Source: Nepenthes gracilis (lineage: Eukaryota; Streptophyta; Magnoliopsida; Caryophyllales; Nepenthaceae). Taken from it: 64,000 nucleotides of DNA. Where the stretch lies: contig BSYO01000023.1 in the NCBI GenBank assembly GCA_033239525.1, positions 13,036,158 to 13,100,157 on the forward strand. Reading direction: 5' to 3'. Made by a program: the position numbers and the translations under genes. Under the pieces are notes generated by a model. The model was not told the origin of the DNA. It saw only the letters and a list, made by a program, of their open reading frames with translations, and ran no database searches. This document shows positions 39,401-51,521 of the stretch, piece by piece. Numbering within the stretch: the stretch's first letter is position 1; each line of letters opens with the position of its first letter.

Positions 39401-42400
39401 TTACAGCCTCTTGGTACCTCTAATACTACAAGATTATTTTTCAATAATAACAAAACAAACAACAAATCAAACAACACACCCTACAGGATTAATTCCTATA
39501 GATACACCACAAACATATTTTGAGATTAAAAACATGTATTGGCAAGAGCAGCAATTGAATTTTCTTTGTCTTATGTCGGCTTTATATGCTAAATCTAATA
39601 CAATAGGTTTGATAGAATAAAAGAAATTCTGAGGTTGCATACACATTTCCACTTGAGAAACTATTTGTTTAGAAGCTATCGTTGGATTCTTGAGTTCAGT
39701 CCAAAGGACAAAAGTCAGCATCTTATATTTGTTGAATAATTACTGTTTTTTCATTTAATGTCGGCACATGCAAGGGAACAGATGCCCACACATAGTCCCA
39801 TATTTCTGGCTCACTACACTGGTAGATTAGAAATTAATTTCTTCTATAAATGACCTCATTTCCTCAATAAGTACCTTAAAAAGGAAAAGCCACCCCAACA
39901 CCTAAATTCATGACACAAATAGAACTTCCAGTCGAACCCTAAAAAAATCAGACACAACTTATACAAAAATAAGTGAACACAAAAATGCATGCAGCAAGCA
40001 GGCAAAAGCATGCAATCCTACACAACGACACAAATATAAGAGAGGTGCAAAACACTTAAAGGTTCAGCAGAGAAAGAGAACAGACATCTTACCTCTGGGG
40101 TCCACTTCACGTGAAATTTTAATAGCATCAGATGTTGCAAGATCTTGATTGGCAGGAGAAATTGCCAAAATGATACAGTTGGGCTGCAAGATCAGGAAGC
40201 AGATTAAAACTTTGCTTTAAAAAAACTAACAGGAAAAAACTTCATGGATGACAGATGGAAGGCACATATTAAAGAACATCAAACCACCACCGAATGAAGT
40301 AACAACAATAAAGGAATATAAAAAATCTGCTTTTAACTAGCATCTTAAGTAGCAGAATTATATAAGACACATGAAATCCCTATAAATTAGATAGTACAAC
40401 TGTTCCAAGTAACTTTGCAGCTTAAATGGCCCAAACAAAATTACTACATACAACAACTTAACACTAATCTATGTAAAATCATTGAGTATTATTGTAGTAA
40501 TTACCTTCTCAATATAGGAACGAACCATATTCTCAATGTCTTGCACAATGCTATCTGGTTGACCCTCTGCAACAGCCCAATGAATACATAGGTCAAAATT
40601 TTTCATGAAAAAAGAATCTATCCATAAACCACACACCTACATTTTAGCTAAGCTATGTTATGAAACTCACCAACAGCTACTTTCGTAAGTCCAGGAAGAT
40701 CAATCAGGGTCAAATTGACAACTGTAAAAAACCAAGTCATTAGTATAACAGATGAGATGGACATTAGAAAGGCATGATGATAACCCACTTAGAGAAAACT
40801 CCATGGAATTTGTGCAAAGAGCTTAGCAGAATAACAAATGAGTGTAACAATCAGGGTCAAATTGACAACTGTAAAAAACCAAGTCATTAGTATAACAGAT
40901 GAGATCGACATTAGAAAGGCATGATGATAACCCACTTAGAGAAAACTCCATGGAATTTGTGCAAAAAGCTTAGCAGAATAACAAATGAGTGGAACTGATA
41001 TGAGATAAGTTAAATGTCAATTAGCAGACAACACCTATGATGTGTAACAAAACTAGTCAAAACACAATGAGAAGAATTAAACATGCAAAATACATGACCA
41101 AAGATTTTTAACACCACTTTCTTAATATGAAGTTGAATGATACACAACTGTCATCCTATATGCAACAATGATATAGAAAAATATACAGGACAGCAAATAA
41201 CACCCTTCAATGTCTAAGGGATTCTTTTATTATATGTCATCCTATATGCAACAATGATATAGAAAAAAATACAGGATTGTCATCCAATATGTAAACTTTT
41301 CAAATCTATTCATGGGGACTCTAGAGCCAATATTTTTTCAATTCACGCTTCTCCAGAAGGCAGCACCAAAATCAAACAAAGACAACTCAATGTTTAAATA
41401 AGACAGGAATAAAGAATCGAGTTCTATCTTACCATTGGGGGAATATATACTCAAGTGAATAGGAACACTGGATATTTGTTTAGATCGGCCTGTCTCTCTA
41501 TCAGTTTCATCTGCGATCTCCTTCCTCACAGCAGCTAGGAAGTTAAAACTAAGGTTAGCCACCGATTTAGGCAAACATGGTTCATAAACCCCAAAAGGAA
41601 ATTTTCACATATTAAAACACAAACAATGCAGTGAAATCAAGTACAATATAGTTTCAATAAGCTTAAGGACTTAAGAGCAAGAAAAAAATAATTTTCCAAG
41701 AGACAAACATACCAAAATCAGTAAACTTCTTTCTAGGAAGGTGCATAAATTCTCCCCATTCTCTATTTTCATCAATCTTATGAAGTTGTAGAACAAGGGG
41801 ACGGCGGGTCACAATCCCTACACGTAGTAATTCACATCAATGGAAGAATGCAAGGAAATTCTAGAATGTAGGATAAAACTTACAACAATTAGGTCAATAA
41901 ACTCATTAATGTAAGAATCAGAATTATCAAGAACACTAACCAGATCCACGGGGCAAAAAGTCTTTACCAACAATGCTCTCCAATACAGAAGATTTTCCCG
42001 AACTCTACGCAACAGGAAAGATGTTAGACTAAAAAACCGGGTGGTGTTTGGATGAGAAGATCAAACTACATTTAACAAATAATCATACCCCCCCCCCCCA
42101 AAAAAAAGAAAAAGGAATAGCAATACTTTATCCACCACAACAAAGTATATGTGATCTATCTATGTAGCTTGCCTGAATAGAATAGATTCAAGATTTCAGA
42201 GGAAGCACAGCTAGAAACTTCTAGTTTAAAATTGTGTGCCAGAGTGGGATGGAAACGTGATTTTGACCTTCTCGGAAGACAATAAAGTATACATAAAATG
42301 ATCGAAAAAAAAACCTGGGAAATAAGGATCATACAATATCCACAAATTTAGTTGGCCCAAAATGCTAATAAATAGTCGGATCAACTAATTGATCAACTTT

Positions 42401-42982
42401 CAGGATGATACAGAATTGTTTTTTTTAAGACAATGAAGCAAAGAAAACGAAAAGACACACCTGAATAGGTCATCCAAATAGAAAAAGAAAATGGAAAGGA
42501 GCACAATTTATGTATTTATACAGAAACTCCAACCTATCAGATCACATCAACTAAATTAGTACATTCTAGGAGGACGCATATAACTACTAGACTGTCTTAT
42601 GTTTCATCACATTAAAAAAACATTAATATGCCAGATCTATTCAGAAACCATCCAAAAATTTATTGATCTCAGCTCCCTTAAGATTCATGAAACGCAAATG
42701 AAATCAAGATTCCAGCTCAGAGTCACAAAGAACAAATCAGTTTTCCCCCTTCCCCCTCACCCAAAGGGACAACAAAATGAGATTCAACATCACAAAAAAC
42801 ATATCAATTCAATACGTAGAGAGAGAGAGATCTGAATAGTATGAGATCGTGACCTGCCCTCCGACGACAGCAATAGCAGGAAGCGAATCCCAGAGAGTAG
42901 GCAAGGCGCTCTCTTCGCCGTAATCGCCTAACGCAGTACATGCTCTTTGTATCTTGTTCACCAGCGATATCAAGTTCTCCAT
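30477..42982 (-). CDS. DRP1A: Dynamin-related protein 1A (phragmoplastin-type GTPase)
   Basis: Sixteen exons on the - strand: 42854-42982, 41941-42004, 41713-41817, 41433-41534, 40671-40721, 40505-40566, 40093-40183, 37742-37806, 35919-36113, 35668-35787, 35038-35108, 34693-34918, 33511-33561, 31992-32220, 31199-31338, 30477-30605. Phases all join and total 1830 nt, 609 residues plus stop; Arabidopsis DRP1A has 610. The start [20 protein letters not shown] is diagnostic for 1A over 1C/1E. GTPase motifs: GGQSSGKSS (41-49), DLPG (about 141), TKID (about 210); then middle domain and C-terminal GED ending DIDAVAWSK. There is no PH or proline-rich domain, as expected for DRP1. Family knowledge: it polymerises on membranes at the cell plate and in clathrin-mediated endocytosis. 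Exon 15 gives [11 protein letters not shown] at the joint, slightly unlike Arabidopsis IGSNVLSYVNM. The gene appears intact. Confidence 0.96.
30952..31146. mobile_element. MITE-like element, copy B, in DRP1A intron 15
   Basis: Starts GGAGTGCTGCTAGG and ends CCCTAACAGCTCTC. The inner arms TAAAAGTTGGGTGATGAATG and CAATCATCTATTGAACTTCT are inverted. Layout and length (about 195 bp) match copies A and C. Confidence 0.5.
31660..31935. repeat. GATAT-rich dispersed repeat in DRP1A intron 14
   Basis: Longest copy in the window, with ATATTGGCCAATATATCAGT, ATATATCACTGATACAATAA, CATATCGTGATATTGC and CAATACTGATACATATCAG. Confidence 0.6.
33815..34430. repeat. GACACG/GTGTC-rich repeat in DRP1A intron 12
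   Basis: Words ACCGACACCGGACACAATCA at the left and GTGTACCCAACACGTGTCAAGG with CATGTCGGGCACCGATA at the right flank AT-rich DNA. A related block is at about 7915-8420. It could be a non-autonomous element; edges are not resolved. Confidence 0.4.
35226..35430. mobile_element. MITE-like element, copy C, in DRP1A intron 10
   Basis: Starts AGAGCTGTTATAGTCCACTA; inverted inner arms are CAACGGCCAAGATTAAAAAT on the left and ATTTCTAATCCTAACCGTTG on the right. This is the clearest fold-back of the three copies. Confidence 0.6.
36114..37741 (-). other. DRP1A intron 8
   Basis: 1.6-kb intron with A tracts (36308-36320, 37120-37137). No gene or recognised element inside. Confidence 0.7.
37807..40092 (-). 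other. DRP1A intron 7
   Basis: 2.3-kb intron. About 38640-38755 has a short GATAT-rich stretch. An open stretch on the + strand at 39396-39620 resembles no family I know. Confidence 0.6.
40701..40994 (-). repeat. 147-bp tandem duplication across DRP1A exon 5 acceptor
   Basis: CAATCAGGGTCAAATTGACA begins at 40701 and again at 40848. The two copies run in step for about 145 bp with only two or three differences (for example GAGATGG versus GAGATCG). Copy 1 covers the first 21 bases of exon 5 (residues VVNLTLI) and its acceptor TTTTTTACAG; copy 2 puts the same acceptor and 21 bases into intron 4, upstream in transcription. Confidence 0.95.
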
Positions 42983-44180
42983 CTTCTGTAACACTATGTC
43001 GGATCGTTGAGTTTGAAGGGTACAAAGGGTTTGAAACTCGAGATCTGTAAATTTGAATTTGTCGCAGAAAGGATGAAGAAAGAGAAGACAGAGGTAGAGA
43101 GCGACCTAGCGAGAGGTGGGGCAGTGTGAGGTAAAACGCTGATTGGGGAAAATGAATAAGCGCTCCTTCCGTGGGCAGGAGAAATAAGCCTTCATCTATT
43201 TTGTTTAAATAAAAACTTATTAACAAATATTTTTGAAATTTTTCTTTATTTAGCTTACATGATAAAATACTTTTAATATTTTTGACAAGTGGGGAAAATT
43301 TCTCATTAATTAATAACTGTAAATATATAATATTATTAATTGATTTATATGATAATTTATATTTTATATATATATATCAAATATTAAAAATATATGAAAA
43401 ATATTTTATATTAAATATATTTTAAGCAAACAATTACATAAAATTATTAAAATATCTTATTATAGTTACATTGTAATATTTGTTTTATATAATATAATCT
43501 CATCGCTAATTATCAATATTTTTAATTGTATTATAATATATAAGTAATAATAAAAAAATTGAAAATTTGTAAAATAAATGTTATTTTAAATTTTTACACA
43601 CAACAAAAACAAAAATAAAATAGATTTAGTAATTTCTTTAGTATAAAATTTTAACCAAAAAAATTAAAAATAAATTTGTGACAAATAAAATTTCAAAAAT
43701 TTGGAAAAAAATCTAAAATTATAACTATTTTTACTATTATTTCCAACTGGAAAACCCAAAAAATATTATCCAAAAATTCAAATAATAATGCTAGAAAAAT
43801 GGAAATAGATAACTTAGTGAATTTTTTATGGCTTGTTTGTTCACCAGTTTTGCCGTTAACTTTGGTTTGTTTCCCGACAGGCTGACCAGGCACAACGGTC
43901 ACTAAGTTGGACAGTTAAAATATATTTTTATTTGTAAGAATAATAATTTTATTAAAAAAGAAAAATTAATTAAATTTAAGCTTATATAAAATAAAAATTT
44001 GCATAAATTAAGTCTCAACTATTTTATTTTTAACACGATAATTTAATTTATTAGATGTATAATGAATGTTTAATATTTTGAATTATAATATGACATTTTA
44101 ATTTTGTAAATTAAGTGAAACAAATTAAAACAATTTAGAAAAAATTTAATAGATTCATACTGTAGATCTGTATTTGAACC
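42983..44180. other. DRP1A 5' flank and AT-rich spacer
   Basis: 42983-43190 is the likely DRP1A 5' UTR and core promoter: a CT-rich leader on the - strand (CTCTACCTCTGTCTTCTC). 43200-44180 is extremely AT-rich with no gene. Confidence 0.55.
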
Positions 44181-45172
44181 TGATGTGTCATGGATTCGAG
44201 TTACGAATAGATTCGGGTCAAATCGTTCGTCTGAGTCCGACTCTGTCCACTGAATATTGATCCTGCATACCGCAACTGTAAACAAGAAGTGAGGTGTTGG
44301 AGGAATGTTATCTCATCAAAAATACTCCGATATTCAAGTCAGTAAATAACTTTCAAATGTGAAAGGTAAATGCAATGAGATGCAATATGAATGCTGAGAG
44401 TGTTTGTTTCATGGGGGTGCTTTCATAGGGTGAGAGGCTTGGGTTACTCGTGAGGAATAAAATCTCTAAGTACTGTATTCGTTGGGAACGTAGTAGCAAA
44501 GAAAGAGCGTTAGAATGCTGAAAGTGTGAAAGCTTTTGCAAGATAAGGTTTTTTGCAGGCAAGTGAGAACGTGTCTTGAAGTGTGAACTTAATGATTATT
44601 TACAGTCTCGGCGCTGGGCTATCTTCCTTGTGCAGAAGGGCTTGATACCCACGCTCTATTTGGTCCGTTGCCTTTTCTGGCGTGCTGCTTTTATGGCTGT
44701 AACGGTCGTTGGATTAATTACTTTCTTTCTACGTTCTGTAACCGTTAGGGTTTCCAACAGATAGGGAAAAAAATTTAATGCCTTCCTTCAGGGATGCGCA
44801 TTGATTCTGGGAGCAACCATTACAATGGAAGTTGTCTTCTATATAGATCGCAAAATCAGGGAAAAAGACCGTTGCTACATAAAGATGGACGCGTGGGCCA
44901 ATTTAGGCTTGGGCCGCGTAAGGCCTAGTCTTCAGTAGATTAACTGGTTATACTTTTGGTCAATAGAAATACTAACAGTCTTGCATGCTTTCAGTCAACG
45001 GAAGCGTTGTCCATCTTAGACCCAAGTCGGCCGTCTTGCTCTTGAGCTTTGACTGGCTCATTAACCTTTCGTCCGGTTAATAGTTGGCATTGACCGTCTA
45101 GGTATAAATGGCCTGTTGTGGATTTGAACTGTTCCTTTTTCTTGGGACAACCCATTACTGGCATACCCATTA
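44181..45172 (-). mobile_element. Solo LTR, Tat-type gypsy, upstream of DRP1A
   Basis: On the - strand it begins TAATGGGTATGCCAGTAATGG, matching TGATGGGTACACCAGTAATGG at the start of the full element's LTR, and ends as the complement of TGATGTGTCATGGATTCGAG, matching that LTR's end. Flanks are GAACC at 44176-44180 and GAACC at 45173-45177, a perfect 5-bp target duplication. No internal region remains, so LTR-LTR recombination has removed it. The first dinucleotide has changed from TG to TA. It points toward DRP1A, about 1.2 kb from its ATG. Confidence 0.9.
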
Positions 45173-45177
45173 GAACC

Positions 45178-45919
45178 TAAAAATTTGTAACCGGGTTCTT
45201 TAATTTTATAATATTAATCCTATACATTACAAATTAAAACAGATTTAAGAGAGTTTGAACTGAGAATCTGATTTATTATGAAACGTTTAAGTTAGTAATT
45301 ACATGTAACAGTTGAGTCAGAGAAGGATAAATGATTAGATGGCTAAAAGTACACATTAAGTTCATATTCATGAACATGACGATTGAATCCCAAAGGCATT
45401 AACTTCTCGAAAAGAACCCAACTACTGAATAACTATCATTGTCTTCTCATAAAAAAATGATATAATGTGAAAAGTTACCTAACCGACATTGAAAGAGGCC
45501 TTACATCCTTACAGATATAAAGCCCCATGATGTAAAAAGAGAATCTTGGGAGAATCTAACAATTTATGTTAGCTTTAAATATTAGAATATCCGATCACTA
45601 GTTGATTATTAAGATCTCTAGTGACTAGTCCCATGACACACAATTTACGCAACAAATGTCCAGAGCTTATCTTTCAAAATACATTTTCTTCACAAAATAT
45701 GCTATTGAATTTTAGTCCTCTAATCATCTATTTTCTCTTCCTAACTCATTTTTAGGAGTATATTATTGATTTAAGTGTTTGATGATAACTCTGAGAATTA
45801 GTCCTGATCTTCTAAACTCTCATTCTAATTTATACTGTGTGAGGTTCAATTTAGAAGGTTCAAAAGCCCACTTAAATATCTCAAATTAGAATCATGTATG
45901 TATTAAATAGATTGCATAT
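45178..45919. other. AT-rich spacer
   Basis: No gene or recognised element seen between the solo LTR and the GC-rich repeat block. Confidence 0.5.
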
Positions 45920-48269
45920 TGATGGGTCGAATATAAATATGAACCAATAGGAACGAGGCCCAATCGGCAGGAAGGCCCAACCAGGCGATAGGGGCCCAGA
46001 GGCTTTGCGCAAGGCCCAATACCATGAGACAAAACTTAGGCCGGATAGGCCACGTCAAGGCCCACTAGACATCACCTGACATACGCCCAATCACAATCCG
46101 TCTGTCCTCTCCCAAGGCGGCTGCAGACTGATAGCGCAAGAGATGTCAACCCAAGAAATGTCAGCCAATGGCAGATGAAGTCAACTCTGACAAGTCGTGG
46201 CGCTCACCTCCCAATAGCGGCTCAACCAATCCTAGCAAGAGACTACCAAACCCATGTCGGCCACGCCTCGACGATGGTCCCCTCGTCACCACGAGGCTAC
46301 AAATGACATCGTTGGCCACCACTAGCGCTTGGCGGCCGACGAACCCAAGCAGGAACCTATCACAGGTTTCCACGCAAAAGCCTCATCAACGAAGCTTACA
46401 AGTACCTTCTCCTACATTGGAAAAAGAAAAGAGAAAGGATCCAAAGAGCATTTGAGGCACCTCGAGTTACCCTCAGGGTAAGCTTTGAACCCAAATGCGA
46501 GGAGAAAGGTTCCCGCCCGAATTGGGCCAAGGCCAACTTGGGCTGTCTGACTGCCTGGGGCATTATTTTGGGTTAACACAAATGTTGACCGATCCTTCGG
46601 CCTATAGATCGGATGCCTTTTGGGTCCGCTACTCAGTCCGTGAGCATTCATTCTATGTTGGCCCATTTTTATCGTCCCCATCCCTTAGCCCTCATGCCGT
46701 GGGGTTTGAATTTTCAACTTTCGGCATGTTCATGGATAGAATGTGATGTGCCTTATCCTTTTCCCCCTGTTGCTCCTTCGCTGGGTCGTCCTCAGATTCC
46801 CTTCCTTACTGTTTCTGGCGTGATTCTCTACACCCGTGATTTTCTATGGACTTGTTGGGATGAGAAATCTCTGACATTTAATGACCTGTTGATCCTCTCA
46901 CGTGTTATAAATTGAAGGCTCATTGTGCCTCTTACATCACATCCTACCTTTATCAGCGAAATAGCGTGGGAATCCAAAATCGTCATGACATTTGAGTTGT
47001 CAGCTATCAGGATCGACAGGAGCTCATCTTTGACATTTGAGGGCGTCACCCTAGGATGCACTACAGGTCTGCTTTGGTCATCCTTTTCTGTGTGGGGAAC
47101 CGTTTTGGTCACCCGTTTTCAAATTCATTTTGGACCCATGCCTACCGTTGTTTTTTAGTGGGGCGAGGCTTTTCTTTCGCTCTTCCTTTGCCTTGGATGG
47201 TGGCTTGCCTCCAAAACGGGCTACTGCTCGTGCTCATCGAGAACTGCTGTTTTCGTGAGCCATGCTCTACTGTTGGTAGGGTTGATAGAGGGTCCTAGGC
47301 TCGAGGCCACTTTCTCTTTATTGTAGGGTGAGGCTTTCCTCACCCTTTGGCTTCTTATGGATGGTGGCCTCTTTTCGTGACAAGCCTCTATCTGACTCCT
47401 CACAAACTGTTATTCTTGCGGGTCGTGCCTTATTGTTTGTCTGATGCACACCAGCCTCTTACTTAGGTTTCTCTAGTTGCTCACTTATTTGGGAGTTTAT
47501 TGCAATCTGATCACCATTTTACGTACTTTGTTTTTTGCTATATTCCCCATTGTTGTAAATCCGCCTCTGTAGGTTTTGTATTTGAGTAAAGGGAAATTAG
47601 TGAATGGAACTCGCAACTATTTTTGCTCATATCGAGGCTCTTTGGACTGGGAATATCTCTCGAGAGCTCTTAGATGTGGGTGTTCGTGGGCTTGTTTAAT
47701 CGTGAGTGTGAGCATATCTAAGTAAGAGTGTAAGCATGTCCCTCGGAGTTTATCTCTAAGGTTTTTTTATAGTCCTTGGGCCAACTCAACCTCACTTGGG
47801 CATTATTGCTGGCCACCAGTTGGTCGTGCAAATTTGATGGGCTAACATGGGGATCGTGGGCGCCGATTACGGCAACAGTAATCAATCAAGATGATCCATT
47901 CCTTCTTTAAGGAGATGTTGGACGCGGCGGATATTAGAGTTGCTATTATGTGATATCCGCTAAATTGGAAGTTGCCATCATGAATGATTCGCTGAGTTGG
48001 AGTTGTTATTCTTAGAGAGATCGCAATCATGGACAATATTCGGAGTGCCGGACTGGCAAAGGTGGGCAATCTCCAACGCGCAGGAAGAGCACTGTGGGCT
48101 GCCCGGATTGAGCCAAGGCCAACTTGAGTCGTCCGGCTGATTAAGGCACTGTTTTGAGTCAATGAAAATGTTGATCAGCTCCTATGCCCATGGGTCAGAT
48201 GTCTTTTGGGTCCACTGCTGAGTCTGTGAGCTTTCGTGTTAGGTTGGCTTATTCTCGCAGCCTCCATCA
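45920..48269. mobile_element. GC-rich composite repeat, possibly a non-autonomous LTR element
   Basis: Starts TGATGGGTCG and ends CCTCCATCA, the usual end style of Tat LTRs here. Two related 175-bp blocks lie at about 46510-46683 and 48095-48269; both read RGCCAAGGCCAACTTG and later TTTTGGGTCC with GTGAGC. If these are LTR ends, the element would be a degraded LTR pair around a 1.2-kb centre (about 46690-47835) with no polymerase. The flanks CATAT and ATACT do not match. Many short overlapping frames exist, none resembling a known protein. A captured gene fragment in the centre is possible but not shown. Confidence 0.45.
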
Positions 48270-48360
48270 ATACTATTAAATTATCCAATCTTTATTTAAT
48301 TTTAATACAAGTTTATCCAATATCATACTTTAATTTAAAATTTTAATATAATTTCATACT

Positions 48361-49658
48361 TGATGGGTACACCAGTAATGGGCTGGCCAAAAGAAAGGTT
48401 AACAGAAGCCCAAGAAGGTCGGTCAACATTTTGACGGCCCAGTAAGAAGACGGGCCCAGGAACTGGAAAGCACAAGACGGTCAACGCCAACATTGACCGT
48501 CTTGACGGCCAACTTACTCACAAACGGTCAACTCAATGTTGACCAGCTTGATTGGGCCTTTAGAGGCTTTGCTACAGTGATGGGCCTATTCCATCCTGGC
48601 CCACAGCCCATCAGTTGATCGCCAGCCACTCTCCCTTCGTTCTCCACGAAGGCGGCCAACACGTTGACGGTCAACTCAGACGTTGACCGTCTGTGCCCTG
48701 TACATTGGGCCCAAAGGGGCTCTTCTACAGTAATGGACCGGGCTCACTCAGGTCCATAGCCCATCTGGAGGCTGACGACGGACACCTTTCATAAGGGCGG
48801 CTAACACGCACGCAGACGGTCAACTTGAGTGTTGATCGTCCGCACTTTGCACGTTGGGCCCCAAGAAGCCTTTCAACAGTAACGAGCCTGACCCGTTTAG
48901 GCCCACCAGTCATTAAAAGGTCAACCACGATCCCCTAAGGATATTCCACGATCTCAAAAGGAATATCAACAAGATTGGCGCCCTTCAAAGAAGGAAAGCG
49001 TCAGATCTTCCCAATTCCTTGCTAGCCAAGGAACTCCAACAGTAACATGTTAGGGAAGAAAGAAACCAAGAGGGAAAGTGAATGGCCGCCTCAGAAGGAA
49101 ACAATCATCTGAATCTTGGCAACAAGCATCAACCTCCAAAAGGAAGGCCATCAGCAGATCACGAGGACGATCACTCCTTCCAAATAAGGAGGATTGCCAT
49201 CTTTATCATAAAAAAAGGCCCTGGGTTCACCATCCAGGGCATGCTTTCTTGGACGCCTGCATTCACTCACAAACCCTAAGTGCTCTGAGAAACAAGCTCT
49301 GACTCCTGGTAGCCAAGCTCTCAAACACAATCAAATTCCAAGGCAACGAACGAGTCTGGACAGCCGTTCTCTGCCTTCCCACCATCCAGATACGAGAAAG
49401 GCCTTGCGTCTCTCTGACATCTGGAACAAAACCTCACTTTTCCTCTCCCATTGCTCTCACGCATTTTCAGTTTCTTCCTTTGAAGACTGTTCTACTGACT
49501 TGAGCGTCGGAGTATTTTCGGTGGGATTACATCCCACCGTTAACGCTGACCTCTTGTTCGTTTTAGTGGTGTGTAATATTCGTACTCAGTGAACGTAGCC
49601 GGTTCAATCCATCCAAAAGAATCCGAATCTGTTCGAAGTCGGATCCATGTACACATCA
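48361..49658 (+). repeat. 5' LTR of the Tat element
   Basis: 1298 bp. The first 560 bp hold many inverted pairs of GGTCAA and TTGACC. By eye it differs from the 3' LTR at roughly 4-5% of positions in the first 680 bp, mostly transitions. Confidence 0.95.
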
Positions 49659-49678
49659 TTGGCGCCGTCTGTGGGAAA
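49659..49678 (+). other. Primer-binding site of the Tat element
   Basis: TTGGCGCCGTCTGTGGGAAA directly follows the 5' LTR; TGGCGCC at its start pairs with a tRNA 3' end of GGCGCCA. Which tRNA is not decided. Confidence 0.8.
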
Positions 49679-49740
49679 CGCTTACGAAAAGCCTACCACA
49701 AAAAATCTGCTCAAGCTCTTTGTCACCTTCTGCTTCTACA

Positions 49741-51521
49741 ATGGTGAACACGAGAGCCCAGGCTAGCGATCCCGCTAGAGAAACTGCAAACTCCGACCAG
49801 GACCATGCTGCTGATGTCCTGGTCAACGGGGCCACAGGTGGAGTTCCACCGCCCTATTTCAATAACTGGTGGAGCAGATGCAGGCCAACAATCGCCTGCT
49901 CCAACTACTTTGCGCGCAGAAAGAGCAACAACAACAAGCGGCTCCACCAGCAGTCATTCCCACTCCTGCCATCAAAAAAGGTGGCCAGAGGAAGAAAAAG
50001 CCGGCCAAAAGGCCTGCCAAAGCCGGAAATAATCCGGCTCCAGCGTCCTCCCGCGTTCCTGGCCAGAACAAGCCAATAGAACGCTCCGGGAGTACGTCTC
50101 CGACAGAGAGCCCAGAAAGAAGAAATCATCGATACTCTCAGGCGGAAGACCACCATACAGTCCAGGAGTGAGCCTCCAGGACTGCCAGATCCACAGGAGG
50201 CAACAACCGACCGGCTGCTGAACCCGCCGGGGACAAGATGGAGTTGAGGAATTTCCTCAACTCCAAGCGATCAGCAAACGCCATTCGCATCGATCCGCGA
50301 GTGGACTAAATCTGGAACCACGTGTTCCAGAATGACGAGCGCGCCATCGACTTGGACAGATCTCCTTTCACTGCAGAAATCTTGAGCCGTCCACTGCCGT
50401 CCAAGTTTAAAATGCCGTCTCTTGACTTATACGATGGGGGCAGTGATCCGGTGGACCACCTGGATCACTTCCGCACCCATCTAAGTTTACAAGGGCTAGA
50501 AGACTCAGCGATGTGCCGCTGCTTCCCGCTTACGCTGAAGGGAGACGCCAGAATCTGGTTTCACCATCTCCCTTCAGGCACTGTCAGCAGTTTTCGTGAA
50601 CTCACGGATCTCTTCCTGGCTCAATACGCTTCGAGCCGACGGGAAGAGAAGCAGCCGTGGCATCTCTCCCACATAAAACAGAAACCGGGAGAGAACCCAC
50701 GGCGCTTCCTGGATCGCTTCGTGGCTGAGGCCACAAGGATTCCCAGGATCACAGAGGAGATGAAACTGGGCAGTTTCATCTCAACGCTTACTTTCGGTGA
50801 CTTCTTCAAAAACCTAGCCCACAAAAATCCTCAAACATTCCGCGAGGCGGAATCCATCACTAGGGCCTACGCTGCAGCAGAAGAGGCCAACGAGGCAAAA
50901 CGTCATGAGCGGGCGGATCAGCCTCGGCCGTTCCCTGGTAAAGGGAAAAGAAAATACAATGGCGGAGAACATTCTCACCAGAAGCAGCGCCGGACTGGGC
51001 CCCCAGAACGCAAAGATTATGGGCCCACCAGTTTTACGCCTCTGACAGACACACGCGCAAACGTCCTAATGCAGATCCGTGGAGAAAAGTTTTTGAAGTG
51101 GCCAAAAACGCTGAAGAAAGACTCTGGAAATCAGTCCAAGTACTGCGACTTCCATCGCTCTGCTGGCCACTCAACCGAAGATTGTAAAACGCTGCAGAGG
51201 GAAATCGAGGACCTGATTCGCAGAGGACACCTCACCCGATTCATCAAGGGACCTGGACAGAACTCAGGGGCGGCTGATGAGGAGGGGCAGGAGCAGACGC
51301 CTCCCCGGAACAGGATTGCGGCAGGAGTGGTTAACATGGTCACCACCCGACCTGCCAGGAGCCCGGCAGACAGCAAGGAGCAGCAAACTGGGAGGAAGAA
51401 GCCGCGCACAGTAGACAACATTATTAGCTTCAGTGATTGTGACTCGAACCATGTAATCTCCCCCCATGCTGACCCCTTTGTAATCTCGGCACTCGTTTCA
51501 GATGGTACTTCAAACTACTAG
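49741..51521 (+). pseudogene. gag of the Tat element, broken
   Basis: Starts MVNTRAQASDPARE at 49741. A one-base shift near 49860-49870 moves to the frame of 49869, which then runs to 51521 with nonsense codons at about 50167 (TGA) and 50288 (TAA). Residues read SPFTAEILSRPLPSKFKMP, LTLKGDARIWF and LTDLFLAQY, the plant gypsy gag core, followed by the knuckle CDFHRSAGHSTEDC. The TAG at 51519 is probably another nonsense change, because protease follows in the same frame. Confidence 0.9.

Noticed and set aside
39396..39620. 74-codon open frame in DRP1A intron 7
   Set aside because: No family resemblance, several stops right after it, and it lies within an intron on the opposite strand; chance frame.
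46168..47403. Overlapping open frames in the GC-rich composite repeat
   Set aside because: Frames on both strands are open because of high GC; none shows a recognisable domain.
49859..50156. - strand open frames over gag
   Set aside because: They mirror the Gln/Lys-rich gag sequence and have no known domain.
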